This document shows positions 24,401-32,286 of a stretch of 64,000 nucleotides of DNA, piece by piece (the stretch's first letter is position 1; each line of letters opens with the position of its first letter). This DNA is from Bombyx mori (taxonomy: Eukaryota > Arthropoda > Insecta > Lepidoptera > Bombycidae), in NCBI RefSeq assembly GCF_030269925.1, contig NC_085124.1, forward strand, positions 868,001 through 932,000. The letters are read 5' to 3'. The notes beneath the pieces were generated by a model. The model saw nothing but the letters and a program-made list of their open reading frames with translations, did not search any database and had not been told where the DNA came from. The position numbers were made by a program, and so were the translations under genes.

Positions 24401-26097
24401 TTCCAAGCATACCTACGTGGTTAGATTGTGGCGTTTTATTTGTCACTTTGGAAATTATCGAATAATTTAGGAAATCCTTCATACGTACATGTAGAAGTCG
24501 AATGTAACTACTTTTGTGTAATGAAGCCAAATCTGTCCAAATACATGTGTATTCACATGTGTGTGGCTCAATAAGAAGGAGGCTTCAACCTTGTGATTTA
24601 AAGTAGGTTTGTTCCAATTGTTTGTTTGTATTAACTAGTTCACGGCCTATCTGGTTCAAAATCGTTACTGGAGGCATAACGCGAATAAAAAGAAAATGCA
24701 AAGAGACACGGGATCGATGACTATTGTTTTGTATAACGACTGTCCTGACCTTCAATGTGCATGCATTGAGGAGTACTTCGAGGCAGATAGATTCATAGGA
24801 GGTAATACTGACATCCCAAACGAATGGATATTATAATCGGGATATTGTAGTTAATTAGTTTCATATTATATATTTAGATGATCAGTTCTATCTCGGTCCG
24901 TCTCGTTCACAGGTGTTGGGGAACCACCACTGTGCATGTCAATTGCATTAGTACTCGCCATAATAGAGGCAACAGCTGCGGCCAGAAAGGAATCCGGATA
25001 CGGCGCAACCGACATCTTCAATATCGGTAATGCTAATCTTTATCTACTTCTTAACCTATACTACTAGATTGATGTATTAAGCTCATGATTGGTAGTTCAT
25101 TGACCAAAGAGTGACACAAGCATATATCCTGGGAAAATGTAATAATTTTCTTTCATTTTGTAAAAAAAAAACAAATTTAACGCGACTGAAACAGAAAAGA
25201 TCGAAGTTTGTCTTTGCGGCTATTATAGATAACGGGGGATGCAACCCTGGCCAAGTCGAGCTACTATTGTAAATCATTTGTTGTTGAATCGTTTGTTCAC
25301 AGTAATGTAATAGACGCAGCAAATGGTCATGATCGTATCTACCGCATTGTATTATCAAAGTTAGGGGTGTTTAGACATGGGAGTAGGAACTATTTGGAAC
25401 GGAAAGTAACTAATATACTGTTACTACAGATGAGTCGAAATGTAGATGATGTCACAGCGCAGCCACTTTACCAATTACTTCAGAATTGTATTAAACCAGG
25501 GCTGGCCAGTTCTTTGTATCGGAAAGTACTTATAACAGCTTTGCGCCTGAAGTTGCCAGCGTAGTTTCATCCAGCAGTTTTGATGCAGTTTTATGTTAAT
25601 ATTTGGGCTTTTGGATGATTTTTTTTCATACATCTACGAGTAATTTCTTAGAAAAATATATATGTCAAATTAATGACTTTCAGAAATATAACCGAGGTAT
25701 AAGCACATAGGAATTTAAATGACTATTACATAATCACTGATCGTAACCCAGTAATTCAAAAATGCTACCTTTTTAGCTACCAAAGTAATGACCGTCTCCG
25801 ACATATATATTAATTTTAAATAAAAACTGAATTATCGTTTCATATTATTATTCCAATGTTTTCTCAGAACATGTTTGTTTTAGATTTTAATTAGCTGTTG
25901 GATATAAAATAAGAACCATGAGCTGTTTCATAAATCTAAGCAATGAAAATTAGATGCTCAACAGCAAATTTAATGCGTGCTCTTTGACGACTGCGACTTT
26001 TATAAACATCTGTGTATTGGTTCCAGGTGCCCCGTTCACCCCGGAGAAAATCTCTCTTTCAACAAAAACCGCCATTAAAGAACTACTGTACAACTAA
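9442..26097 (+). CDS. AOX: Aldehyde oxidase A (molybdo-flavoenzyme), 17 exons
   Basis: Complete gene, 3777 coding bases, 1258 residues. Exons: 9442-9484, 11929-12086, 12894-13054, 14509-14879, 15419-15639, 17006-17108, 17352-17479, 18481-18768, 20066-20227, 20326-20454, 20909-21393, 21913-22096, 22786-22981, 23084-23853, 24118-24310, 24913-25026, 26027-26097. Every junction has GT/AG and the frame stays open, including split codons. Such enzymes oxidise aldehydes to carboxylic acids with O2 as electron acceptor; they are cytosolic homodimers needing Moco, FAD and two [2Fe-2S] clusters. The insect-type W-C-R-A-P-G stretch (R874), in place of the FRGFG of xanthine dehydrogenase, argues for aldehyde oxidase. 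The loop near residue 1035 (TNQFVTGGS) departs from the usual PNTSPTAAS. ATG 9442 is chosen because MSNIEFTVNG matches the usual family start. Confidence 0.9.
9628..9814 (-). mobile_element. LINE 3' fragment in a TAA microsatellite (Dong/R4-like?)
   Basis: GC-rich segment flanked on both sides by (TTA)n (9613-9626 and 9815-9830), in intron 1 of oxidase A. On the - strand it reads HLERLGLNKKSVVAQMQKAV, then LLDNAGIVRRFLSQ and a stop, resembling the C-terminus of a non-LTR polyprotein. Dong, a silkworm R4-clade LINE, inserts into TAA repeats. The match is by context and memory only. Confidence 0.5.
9898..10163 (+). mobile_element. Non-autonomous Helitron-like element
   Basis: Starts TCTATACTAATATTATAAAG, a beginning common among moth and butterfly Helitrons, and ends GGGTGGGCCGCTAG followed by T. 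A possible GC-rich hairpin (GCG...CGC) lies just before the terminal CTAG. A TC start, CTAG end and no inverted repeats are Helitron hallmarks. Lies in intron 1 of oxidase A. Confidence 0.6.
10170..10765 (+). repeat. Family Q dispersed repeat interrupted by a SINE
   Basis: The flanks 10170-10289 and 10536-10765 together match, inverted, the continuous block 43330-43720. Shared features include AATATTAATCTATTC, the GTGTGTCAAATACATG region and the AAAGTTTTTGCTTCACG end. The Bm1 copy at 10290-10535 is absent from the other locus. Nature of the repeat unknown. Confidence 0.55.
10290..10535 (-). mobile_element. Bm1-type SINE inside family Q
   Basis: Reverse-complement body from the T-rich end to CTCCTACCACCAGTAA. 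Lies in intron 1 of oxidase A. Confidence 0.85.
10805..10945 (+). mobile_element. Relic of a Bm1-type SINE
   Basis: CATTCCGGTTTGAAGAATGAAG and CTCATGTCTCAAAGATGGTGG preserve order and spacing of the SINE centre, strongly diverged. Confidence 0.4.
11335..11695 (-). mobile_element. Bm1-type SINE with tRNA-like head
   Basis: Nearly complete at the head end: the reverse complement of 11610-11693 gives the tRNA-like region with the B box (read here as GGATTCGAACACCGG). The 3' part is truncated near 11335. Sits in intron 1 of oxidase A, about 235 bases before exon 2. Confidence 0.85.
12244..12490 (+). mobile_element. Second tRNA-derived SINE family, copy 1
   Basis: A head unlike Bm1: TCTGGTGTAGTGGTAAGTGAC fits a pol III A box and GCGGGTTCGGATCCCGCC a B box. 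The tail is about 170 bases and A/T-rich (ATGTGTATAATAAAAATC, then CGTTATCTGGTACC). A second copy at 32287-32550 matches almost throughout. Lies in intron 2 of oxidase A. Confidence 0.75.
13274..13526 (+). mobile_element. Bm1-type SINE
   Basis: Well-preserved body from ACTGGTGGTAGGACTTC to a 14-base A-run ending about 13526. In intron 3 of oxidase A. The A-run abuts a mariner remnant. Confidence 0.88.
13527..13880 (-). pseudogene. N-terminal fragment of a DD34D-type mariner transposase
   Basis: On the - strand from ATG 13785: MSESNEKIRYILKFYY, then KGKNVAQAAKKI, FKRFQSRNFDVKDARRSG and RPITDKTDAI. This is the helix-turn-helix start of a mariner transposase with its 5' leader (to about 13880). 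One stop or substitution interrupts the KFYY-KGK join. The catalytic part is gone and the fragment ends at the SINE A-run. Confidence 0.75.
13881..14508. other. Intron 3 of oxidase A, remainder
   Basis: Short open frames occur but none resembles a family I know. The segment 14250-14450 is unusually balanced in base composition and may be a degraded LINE. Confidence 0.3.
15797..16140 (-). mobile_element. RTE-type LINE 3' end, family 2
   Basis: Read on the - strand, the end of an RTE-type ORF ([10 protein letters not shown] region, degraded), then GACTGGGAGAAGGGTAGG and a short ATGATG-type tail. Same family and orientation at 45423-45580, 47634-47905 and 62786-62882. In intron 5 of oxidase A. 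Confidence 0.7.
16250..16400 (-). mobile_element. Possible RTE-type LINE 3' remnant with (CT)n
   Basis: The - strand reads a degraded RKGDRRRHGW tract similar in layout to the neighbouring RTE end, with a CT microsatellite at about 16313-16330. Weak evidence. Confidence 0.35.
16504..16746 (+). mobile_element. Bm1-type SINE
   Basis: Body from GTGGTAGGACCTCTTGTGAG to the A-run. Head truncated. Intron 5 of oxidase A. Confidence 0.88.
16841..16965 (+). mobile_element. Bm1-type SINE with internal deletion
   Basis: The 5' block (GGTACCACC) is joined directly to the 3' half (CTCATATCTCAAGG), so about 90 central bases are lost. Ends 40 bases before exon 6 of oxidase A. Confidence 0.75.
17484..18085 (+). 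mobile_element. 5'-truncated Jockey LINE, 3' UTR only
   Basis: Matches the reverse complement of the 3' UTR of the large Jockey element: GGAGTGATATGGGAGTGCTC at 17490 matches the complement of 27189-27208, and the match continues to TAGATAGTGTAAAG. After an A-rich tract (17864-17884) it also matches the segment found beyond the A-run of the large copy (ATCGTATTAT, GAGGGTACGACGA). The 5' boundary lies 4-6 bases inside intron 7 of oxidase A. Confidence 0.8.
18086..18315 (+). repeat. Family G, GC-rich dispersed repeat
   Basis: Shares ACTGCGGTCAACAC and GGGATACGATACACCGCCA with 51130-51605, which in turn shares further blocks with 21455-21725. Follows directly on the Jockey fragment. Coding potential not clear. 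Confidence 0.5.
19094..19440 (+). mobile_element. Diverged family R repeat
   Basis: CACAACCCACTGAGTTCCTC and CCGATCTGGTGGTAGAATC are degraded family R blocks in reverse order to most copies. The part after 19240 is unassigned. Intron 8 of oxidase A. Confidence 0.45.
19545..19855 (-). mobile_element. One or two degraded Bm1-type SINEs
   Basis: 19660-19855 is a clear reverse body (CGGCCCACCTGGTCTTAAGTG, ATTACTGCTTCACGACAG). 19545-19640 looks like a separate, more worn piece in the same orientation. Intron 8 of oxidase A. Confidence 0.65.
21455..21725 (+). repeat. Family G, GC-rich dispersed repeat
   Basis: CGGGGTCAGAACCCGGTCAG and GCGACGCCACCCCGAGGACG are also at 51240-51325. Fills half of intron 11 of oxidase A. 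Confidence 0.55.
22100..22785. other. Intron 12 of oxidase A, no repeat recognised
   Basis: A/T-rich intron with a short (CT)n at about 22237-22250. Nothing else supported. Confidence 0.5.
24311..24912. other. Intron 15 of oxidase A
   Basis: Mostly A/T-rich. 24635-24680 (CACGGCCTATCTGGTTCAAAA) is probably a worn Bm1 tail on the - strand. Confidence 0.35.
25027..26026. other. Intron 16 of oxidase A, no element recognised
   Basis: One-kilobase intron before the small last exon. Open frames at 25083-25358 and 25367-25564 have no recognisable content. Confidence 0.4.
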
Positions 26098-26159
26098 TAT
26101 TTTTTTGTTTTGTTATTTCTTGTTGTGTTTCTTGTTATGATGTTTGTTTTTATTCATCC

Positions 26160-26165
26160 ATTAAA
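26160..26165 (+). promoter_or_regulatory. Possible polyadenylation signal of oxidase A
   Basis: ATTAAA, the common variant of AATAAA, 63 bases after the stop codon. A canonical AATAAA occurs only at about 26479, inside a repeat. Confidence 0.45.
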
Positions 26166-26274
26166 TTCGTTACTTTTATTGAAGTCTTTTAATTTTGTCG
26201 TTATTCCTTGTAATTGGGTCTGGTCTGGACATTCGCGTCTACTATCAGCTACAATTTTTACAGATACAATATTA

Positions 26275-26475
26275 TGATGGTTTTGGTGCGAGCTCCTCTC
26301 TCCGATGTTTCCCTAGCGCCATAAAATATCTTTCTTTGAATGGAAGAGTCTTCAGTAATAGGCAGCGGCTTGGCTGTGCCACTGGCGTTGTGTACGTCCA
26401 TGACCGACGATGGTCACTTACCAATAGATGGACTATATGTAGTCGGCGTACAATTGCTATGGCCGGCGTATGAAA
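26275..26475 (+). mobile_element. LINE 3' end (same family as 60905-61245)
   Basis: TTTCCCTAGCGCCATAAAATA, GGCAGCGGCTTGGCTGTGCC and GGTCACTTACCA follow the same order as 61079-61205, where the upstream ORF end is readable. Ends in A-rich AATCAATAAAGACAAG. Confidence 0.6.
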
Positions 26476-26759
26476 ATCAATAAAGACAAGACAAGACAAG
26501 AAGGGTCGTCGTACCCCCTTTCGGGGGCACGGAACGGGCCTCGGGGCAAACCCCACTACCCGGGACGGGGCTCCCTACCACACAGGGCAGGGGTGATATA
26601 AATGCAGGACGAGACGGGGAAGGACTGTTCGCAGCGCGCATACGGTTGCATAGCATCGACAAAATATATATACTTATACATAATACGATGGGCTTGGTTC
26701 TGTTGGGCGGAGTGATGCCCGCGGAGGAGTCACCCCGGCGCCGGCCGCTGTCCTCTGCT

Positions 26760-26762
<3 letters not shown>

Positions 26763-26828
<66 letters not shown>
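26763..26828 (-). repeat. 66-base homopolymer (A-run of the Jockey element)
   Basis: An uninterrupted T-run on the + strand. Its length suggests a young insertion, though it is not the last part of the repeated unit (see the shared segment beyond it). Assemblies often misjudge such runs. Confidence 0.9.
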
Positions 26829-27220
26829 CTACTTACTACTAACTAACTAACTAAAACTAAACTACTATACTAACTATTAACTAGACTATTTACATTATGT
26901 ACAAAGCGGGACAACAGTCAGCACCGTGGGGCCCGCCACCGGCCCCATGCCGCGGCCCCACCTCTACAAATCAGAGGGGGAGCCGCGGCACTAGTTTGGC
27001 GCTCACCCACTAAGGGCTCCCCAGAAGGGGAAGACCGTCGCGGGGAGGGACCGACGTAAATCACTCCCCTTAAGGGGGAGTGGTCCACCCAATCGGGCGG
27101 TAGAAATGGGTCCCCATAGGGGGGCACCCCAACAGTGTGGGGGGAGACGAAGAGTGTGGACAGCTCAGTCCCCTGGGGGCACTCATTATGAGCACTCCCA
27201 TATCACTCCGGTTAAGCCGA

Positions 27221-29947
27221 CTATCTTACCATAGCCGGGGGTTCCAGTAGCTCCCTTGGTAGCGCCTGACCATCAGGTGGTCTGGCGTGCAAGGGAGCTA
27301 TATTGTGGAGATGCTCGTGGGGTCCACCGTCAGCCCGCTCGTACATATTACGAGCTAGCCTCCGAATGAACTCCTCGAGCGACTCCACATCTAGATCCCG
27401 GGCGATTACGTCATTTCTGACGTAACGCCCTGCTCCGACTATCGTGCGAAGAGCCAGATTCTGCTGGGCCTGTAACTTCACCCGCATGATCTGCGGGATG
27501 AGGTGATACCAGGCCGCAGCTGCGTACGTGATACGGGAACGGACATACGTCTTGTAAATGCCGAGTCTAGTCCTGGTCGGCAACCTGGAGGCCAACACCG
27601 GCCGGAGGAGAAACCTCGCATAGCGGGCGGCCGCCAACGCCGACTTGGCGTGGGCGGTCATCCTCAAACTCCGGTCGATATTGACTCCCAGGTATCGGAC
27701 ACTGGGCCTAAACTCGACATTGACTCCACGGAGACTGAGCTGTCCTGGGACGGCTCTTGTGCGGACCGGACCGAAGAGGATAGCCGCGGTCTTCCCCACG
27801 TTGACCGCGACCCTCCATCGGTCCAGCCACTGGGGCAGTAGGTCCAACAGCCTCTGCATCCTCGAAATGGCCGCAGAGGGGAAATTAGAGGACGAGAAGT
27901 AGGCGCTGTCGTCGGCAAACAGCGCCAACTTCACGTCGGCTTCCCACGCTTGGAGGTTGCCCTCAAGCGTGGGAATGTCGTTGGTGTAGAGAGCGTAGAG
28001 GACTGGTGCCAGGACGCTTCCCTGGGGAACTCCGGCCGTGACTGGGCGCACCGACGACTTTGCGCCCTCGACCGCGACAAGGAAGGATCTTCCCTCCAGG
28101 TACGACCCCAGCAGTCGCACATAGGCGTGCTGGAGGTCCGTGTTCTGCAACAGCTTGTAGATCAGTCCCGCATGCCAGACACGGTCGAAGGCCTTCTCGA
28201 TATCGAGAAAGACTGCGGCCGTGTACTGGCGCGCGTTGGACCGATCCGCCAAGTGGTGCATAACGCGGACCAATTGCAGCGTTGTCGAGTGACCGCTGCG
28301 AAACCCGAATTGCTCGGGTCTGAGAAGGATGTGCGGCGACACCCTTCTCAGCAGCAGCCGCTCGAACAACTTGCCCATATGCGACAGCAGAGTGATCGGA
28401 CGATAACTGGAGGGATTTCTCCTATCCTTGCCGGGTTTGGGCAGGGCAATAACCTTGCCCAATTTCCAAGTTCCCGGGAAGTGTCCTGTGGACAGAATGG
28501 AATTGAACAGTCGTGTCATGAATGACACGACCGTTTCGGGGAAGTGGAAAAATGCGAGGGAGGGAATACCGTCCTCGCCCGGCGCCTTGCGCCTCTTCAT
28601 CCGCTTGATGGAGAGGCGCAATTCACTGGGAGTGATGAAATCACCATCTCCCAACGGTGGCACCGGGGAGGAGAGTAGGCTTGCTACGCTCTCTTCCACC
28701 GATTGGTGGAATGCGGCCTCTGAGGGTGCAGAGTTATTTGGAGCGAACTGCCGCTCCAGCATTACGGCCAGGACATCGGCGCGGGCCTGAGCCGAGAAGC
28801 ATCGGTTGCCCCTCTCGTCCACGAGTGGACAAGTCGGGGCAGGCCGATTTGAGAGCTGGCGGCAAAGTCGGTGGAGGGACACGGACGAGGGGTCCTCACG
28901 GGCCTCCTCGATCCGTTCCTCCCACGCATAGCCCCGATAGGAGCTAATCTTCGCCGCCAACTCCGCTTCCAGCTCATTAAGCTCGCGCTTGATCCTGGGA
29001 CAACGAGTTGTCGCCCAGAGCCTCCTCAGGCCCCTCTTCCGGCGAATAATCGCTTTCAGATGGGCCGGGAGTATACCTCTGGGCCCGCCGCTGGGCACAA
29101 GAGTCGTCGCCTGGTCGATCGCTCCCCTGATGGAGTCGACAAGGCGGACTGCCGCGTCGTCGACCCCCTCAGGGGTGTTGGGGTCCTGAATTACGGGAAG
29201 GTCGACTAGGAGTCTCTTAAAGAGCTCCCAGTCGACCTTCGGTCGTAGGGGCGAGGTCGCAACCCGGGTAAGCCCCATTCCCAGTGTGACCAGGATAGGG
29301 AGATGGGGGGTACCCAGGTCGTACAGTGCCTCAATAGTTAGGGGGCACCGTAGCCCCTTATGAACGCACACATCCAACACGTCGGGCTGGAGTTGCGCGG
29401 CGGTCGGAATGTGCGTGGGTTCGTCGGGGCCGACCACAGAGTAGTCGCCCCTATCGGCATCTTCTAACAGCCGCCTGCCCACTGCTGAGTTCAGTCGGGA
29501 GCCCCACGCGACGTGCTTCGCGTTGAGGTCCCCGACCAGCAGAGCTGGGCGGCTGTCGCAATTCAGGACCCGTCTTATGTCCCCGGGGTGGAAATCAGGC
29601 CCCGGGGGTCTATACGCGGCATAAACCCGCATATCTCCCCCCGAGGTCTGGATCCTCACACCGATCGACCTTGTCGATGTGAAGGCCAGCAAATCCAACT
29701 GATCATGCACCACGTCTCGCCTGACGAGCGCCGCAGTGCCCCTGAACGGCGTCCCGGCAGGACTCACCTCGTCACGTCGGTACATGAAGTAGTTTGGAAT
29801 CCTGAACACATCCCGAGGACGTAGCTTGGTCTCGCCCAGGAGCACAACCTCAGGGTTGTACTCCCGGGCGAGGACCAAGAGATCGTTCTTGCGGGGTTTT
29901 ACCCCGCCGGGGTTCCAATAAATTATGCGCAGTTCCCGGCTAGCCAT
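27221..29947 (-). CDS. Jockey-clade ORF2: endonuclease and reverse transcriptase
   Basis: 908 residues from ATG 29947 (MASRELRIIYWNPGG), a normal Jockey length. The N-terminal 220 residues are an AP-type endonuclease: NPGG, GETKL, AAYRPPG and GDLNAKH. The reverse transcriptase follows: [57 protein letters not shown] and the catalytic FADDSAY. No stop or frameshift is seen. The product would nick target DNA and copy the element's RNA there. The motif that is usually S-D-H near the end of the endonuclease reads T-P-H, which may weaken it or be normal in this lineage. The start codon overlaps the end of ORF1. Confidence 0.9.
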   Translation of the reverse strand: MASRELRIIYWNPGGVKPRKNDLLVLAREYNPEVVLLGETKLRPRDVFRIPNYFMYRRDEVSPAGTPFRGTAALVRRDVVHDQLDLLAFTSTRSIGVRIQTSGGDMRVYAAYRPPGPDFHPGDIRRVLNCDSRPALLVGDLNAKHVAWGSRLNSAVGRRLLEDADRGDYSVVGPDEPTHIPTAAQLQPDVLDVCVHKGLRCPLTIEALYDLGTPHLPILVTLGMGLTRVATSPLRPKVDWELFKRLLVDLPVIQDPNTPEGVDDAAVRLVDSIRGAIDQATTLVPSGGPRGILPAHLKAIIRRKRGLRRLWATTRCPRIKRELNELEAELAAKISSYRGYAWEERIEEAREDPSSVSLHRLCRQLSNRPAPTCPLVDERGNRCFSAQARADVLAVMLERQFAPNNSAPSEAAFHQSVEESVASLLSSPVPPLGDGDFITPSELRLSIKRMKRRKAPGEDGIPSLAFFHFPETVVSFMTRLFNSILSTGHFPGTWKLGKVIALPKPGKDRRNPSSYRPITLLSHMGKLFERLLLRRVSPHILLRPEQFGFRSGHSTTLQLVRVMHHLADRSNARQYTAAVFLDIEKAFDRVWHAGLIYKLLQNTDLQHAYVRLLGSYLEGRSFLVAVEGAKSSVRPVTAGVPQGSVLAPVLYALYTNDIPTLEGNLQAWEADVKLALFADDSAYFSSSNFPSAAISRMQRLLDLLPQWLDRWRVAVNVGKTAAILFGPVRTRAVPGQLSLRGVNVEFRPSVRYLGVNIDRSLRMTAHAKSALAAARYARFLLRPVLASRLPTRTRLGIYKTYVRSRITYAAAAWYHLIPQIMRVKLQAQQNLALRTIVGAGRYVRNDVIARDLDVESLEEFIRRLARNMYERADGGPHEHLHNIAPLHARPPDGQALPRELLEPPAMVR

Positions 29948-31499
29948 TGAACTGCGCAATCATTCGGTAGAACCCCGACAGGAGAGCCCCGAAAGGGCTA
30001 GCTCCTGAGGCGATCTCGCGGATAATTCCGGAGATCACCTCAGACAATTTCTCCCAGAGCGCGAGGAGCCATGCAGCAAAGCCGGCAGGTTGTGAGGCCT
30101 GCCGACCGCTGCGCTGCTCGCGCTGAGGGCGGGGGGGAAGAGGAGGCTGACTAGTGTAAGGTGGCACGGTTTGATGGGCCTCGGATAATACCGGGCCTTC
30201 ATTAGTCGAAGGTTGGTCGATGTGTGAGGCCTCAGTAGTAGACATTGCCTCAGCTTGGGTGGTTTGAAGGTCCGGCACAACTGGCTCGGTCGTAATGGGT
30301 GGATTGTTAGTGTTTGCCTCTTTTTCTTTTATTTTTCTTAATTTCCTGTTCAGCTTTTTCTTCCTATTTTTCTCCCTCTTTCTGTTGACTGTGGACGTGC
30401 TCTGGATGTTCTGAGTGAGAGGCGCTGGCTTGCTTACTGTTGTGGTAGTAGAGGAAGCTCGACCACGAGGAGTAGGGACAGGCTTGTTTGTTCGCCTCGG
30501 CGGGTTTGCCTGTGCCATCAGCGTGGCCGCTGACGGCATAGCCTCCACTACCGAGGCAGACGGAAGGGTACTAGGAGGGAGAGGGGCTGGGGTTTGGGAG
30601 GATTTCCCTTTCCCCTTCCCCTTCCCCTTGGGGATGGGTGCGGACATAGGAGCAGCTACTGGAGCTGGGACATTCCTGGGCCGAGGCACCGGTGGAACAG
30701 GAGGGGGGATGGTTACTCCCATCATCCTGGCCCTCTTGCGGTATACCACACACCGCCGATCGGTGGCGGCGTGGTCCTTCCCGCAATTAGCGCAGGATAA
30801 TGGGCCATCCCTTGGCCTCGGGCAGTCCGCCACAATGTGCTCGCCGGCACATCGAACGCAGCGGACCGCACGGTGACAGTTCGTGGACGCGTGCCCGAAG
30901 GCCTGGCAGCGGTGACACTGCGCAGGCCCCCGGGTTGGACGCCATCCCTCGACCGTCACCCCCGGCAAGTATAACAGTTCGTTAACTGAATACAGCCGGG
31001 CGAGGTCACCCTTGGAGAGGTGGTCCAGAGCTACGAAAAATACGCAGCCCTGTCTCCCCCTCTTAGCCTGGATACACCGGGCATATCGGGCAGGAAAGCC
31101 CAGCTCCTTGAGGGCGTTTGTTACTTCCGCCGCATCGGTGTCAGCAGGGAGACCCCGGACAGCCACCTTCGAGGGTATTTCCTCCGACAGCGCATAACAA
31201 AACCATTTAATGGCTTTGTCTGCGGCGGAGGCCCTCGAAAGGTAGTCCTGAATCACCCTATACTCCTCCGCCGATGACGGCAGGAAGCGGAAACCGGCGC
31301 CGTGGGGTCTGGCAGAAGGAGCCCTACCGAGGCGCTCCCTAATGGCCGCCATATGGCGAGACCAGTTCGGGAGAGCTTCCACCATGATAGGTGGATGACG
31401 GCGGAGCTCCTCCTGGGCCCGACCCCTCGGCCTCGGGGGTAGGGGAACTTGCGGTAAAATCAATAAAGGAATCTGACTTGTTGGGATAACACATCGCAC
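29940..31499 (-). CDS. Jockey-clade ORF1 (gag-like), 5' end incomplete
   Basis: Open for about 519 codons with no ATG at the upstream end. The first internal ATG gives MVEALPNWSRHM from 31385, so the true N-terminus is either there or lost by truncation. An RNA-binding pre-C2HC domain (VAVRGLPADTDAAEV to LPGVTVEGWRP) is followed by three zinc knuckles: CHRCQAFGHASTNC, CVRCAGEHIVADC and CANCGKDHAATDRRC. The C-terminal half is low-complexity, rich in proline, lysine and threonine. This domain order is typical of Jockey-clade gag proteins, which bind the element's RNA. It ends in TAG at 29942-29940, five bases after the ATG of ORF2. Confidence 0.85.
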   Translation of the reverse strand: MRCVIPTSQIPLLILPQVPLPPRPRGRAQEELRRHPPIMVEALPNWSRHMAAIRERLGRAPSARPHGAGFRFLPSSAEEYRVIQDYLSRASAADKAIKWFCYALSEEIPSKVAVRGLPADTDAAEVTNALKELGFPARYARCIQAKRGRQGCVFFVALDHLSKGDLARLYSVNELLYLPGVTVEGWRPTRGPAQCHRCQAFGHASTNCHRAVRCVRCAGEHIVADCPRPRDGPLSCANCGKDHAATDRRCVVYRKRARMMGVTIPPPVPPVPRPRNVPAPVAAPMSAPIPKGKGKGKGKSSQTPAPLPPSTLPSASVVEAMPSAATLMAQANPPRRTNKPVPTPRGRASSTTTTVSKPAPLTQNIQSTSTVNRKREKNRKKKLNRKLRKIKEKEANTNNPPITTEPVVPDLQTTQAEAMSTTEASHIDQPSTNEGPVLSEAHQTVPPYTSQPPLPPRPQREQRSGRQASQPAGFAAWLLALWEKLSEVISGIIREIASGASPFGALLSGFYRMIAQFNG

Positions 31500-31655
31500 T
31501 GTACTGTACTATACTGAGACCTTAGAAGTCATATCTCAAGGTGGGTGGCACCATATACGTTATAGATGTCTATGGGCTCCGGTAACCCACCAACACCAGT
31601 TAACACCAGCTGGGCCGTGAGCTCGTCCGCCCATCTAGGCAATAATATATATATT
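31500..31655 (+). mobile_element. Bm1-type SINE, 3' half
   Basis: Begins ACTGTACTATACTGAGACC and ends AGGCAATAATATATA. The 5' half is missing at the junction with the Jockey element. Confidence 0.75.
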
Positions 31656-32184
31656 TCTTGTTATATGAAAAAAAAAAAATTATAGTGATCAGGAATTATA
31701 GGATGAAAAAATTATAGAGGTGAGAGGGTCCAGTCCGAACGCCACTTTCGCTTCGCTTTAATTATGACTCCATCTATTATTGCTGCGAACTAAATCACTA
31801 GTAGGATGGGACCATGACTTTGGTTGTCAGCGTAAACAAACAGAAGTACAAGTCACACTGCAACTCTCTGATGTTCCAATTAAAACACGAGCCGTTGTTG
31901 TCGTTGCTTAAATGATAAGACATTTCTCATTTTCAGTAATAAATAGCGAGGATTATTCTAGAAAAACAGAAAAAAAAAATTGAATAAATATATTCGAACT
32001 TAATGTTCGACGTTTGACTGATAATGAAAAAATGTTAATTTTGAATAGGTACACAAAAACATTAGGCGACCGAATTAATTTAATGAGTCAATTATTTAGA
32101 TAATATGTAAAATAAAAGAAGAAAAAAAAAACGTTTTTATATTCATTTTAATTTGCGCTTTCTATTTTATATGTATGTCGCTAA
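31656..32184. other. No gene seen
   Basis: A/T-rich intergenic sequence without a repeat I recognise. Confidence 0.4.
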
Positions 32185-32283
32185 GCTAAGTTCATTTGGT
32201 ATTAAGTAGTTACCGGAGCGCCTAGACATTACAGCGCAAATGACACTATTCATCTTGAGACCAGAGACTTAAATTCCGGTGAA
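32185..32283 (-). mobile_element. Relic of a Bm1-type SINE
   Basis: TTTGGTATTAAGTAGTTACC and ATTCATCTTGAGACC keep the reverse order of the SINE 3' half. Confidence 0.4.
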
Positions 32284-32286
32284 TAA

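Larger units (their letters stand above)
20066..26097 (+). other. AOX: Aldehyde oxidase A exons 9-17: molybdopterin domain
   Basis: Residues about 492-1258. Exon 10 has QCSGEAMYSDD, the usual start of the Moco domain. Q705 in GQYHFTMET corresponds to the Moco-contacting glutamine. VGGAYGLKISR lies at about 758-768, WCRAPG at 872-877 and GGVEMGQG at 983-990. VGEPP at 1199-1203 carries the family's catalytic glutamate (E1201). The last exon ends ELLYN and stop. Exon 14 is the largest (770 bases). Confidence 0.88.
26490..31498 (-). mobile_element. Jockey-clade LINE, 5' truncated, ORF2 intact
   Basis: About 5 kb on the - strand. It has an ORF1 with zinc knuckles (open at its 5' end), a complete ORF2 with endonuclease and reverse transcriptase, and a GC-rich 3' UTR (27220-26829). 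A 66-base A-run (T-run on +, 26763-26828) and a further ~270 bases with (CTTGT)n near 26490-26500 follow. The 5' boundary at about 31498 abuts a Bm1 fragment. The coding strand opposes both oxidase genes and the element lies in the intergenic space. Confidence 0.85.

Noticed and set aside
9442..26097. Xanthine dehydrogenase as identity of gene A (and B)
   Set aside because: The residue stretch at the Moco site is W-C/F-R-A-P-G rather than the FRGFGGPQ of xanthine dehydrogenases, and the VGGAYG/LGGSYG motif differs from GGGFGGKE; both fit insect aldehyde oxidases.
27503..30876. Several + strand open frames of 85-190 codons
   Set aside because: They lie antisense to Jockey ORF1 and ORF2, follow from the GC-rich composition, and carry no family motif.
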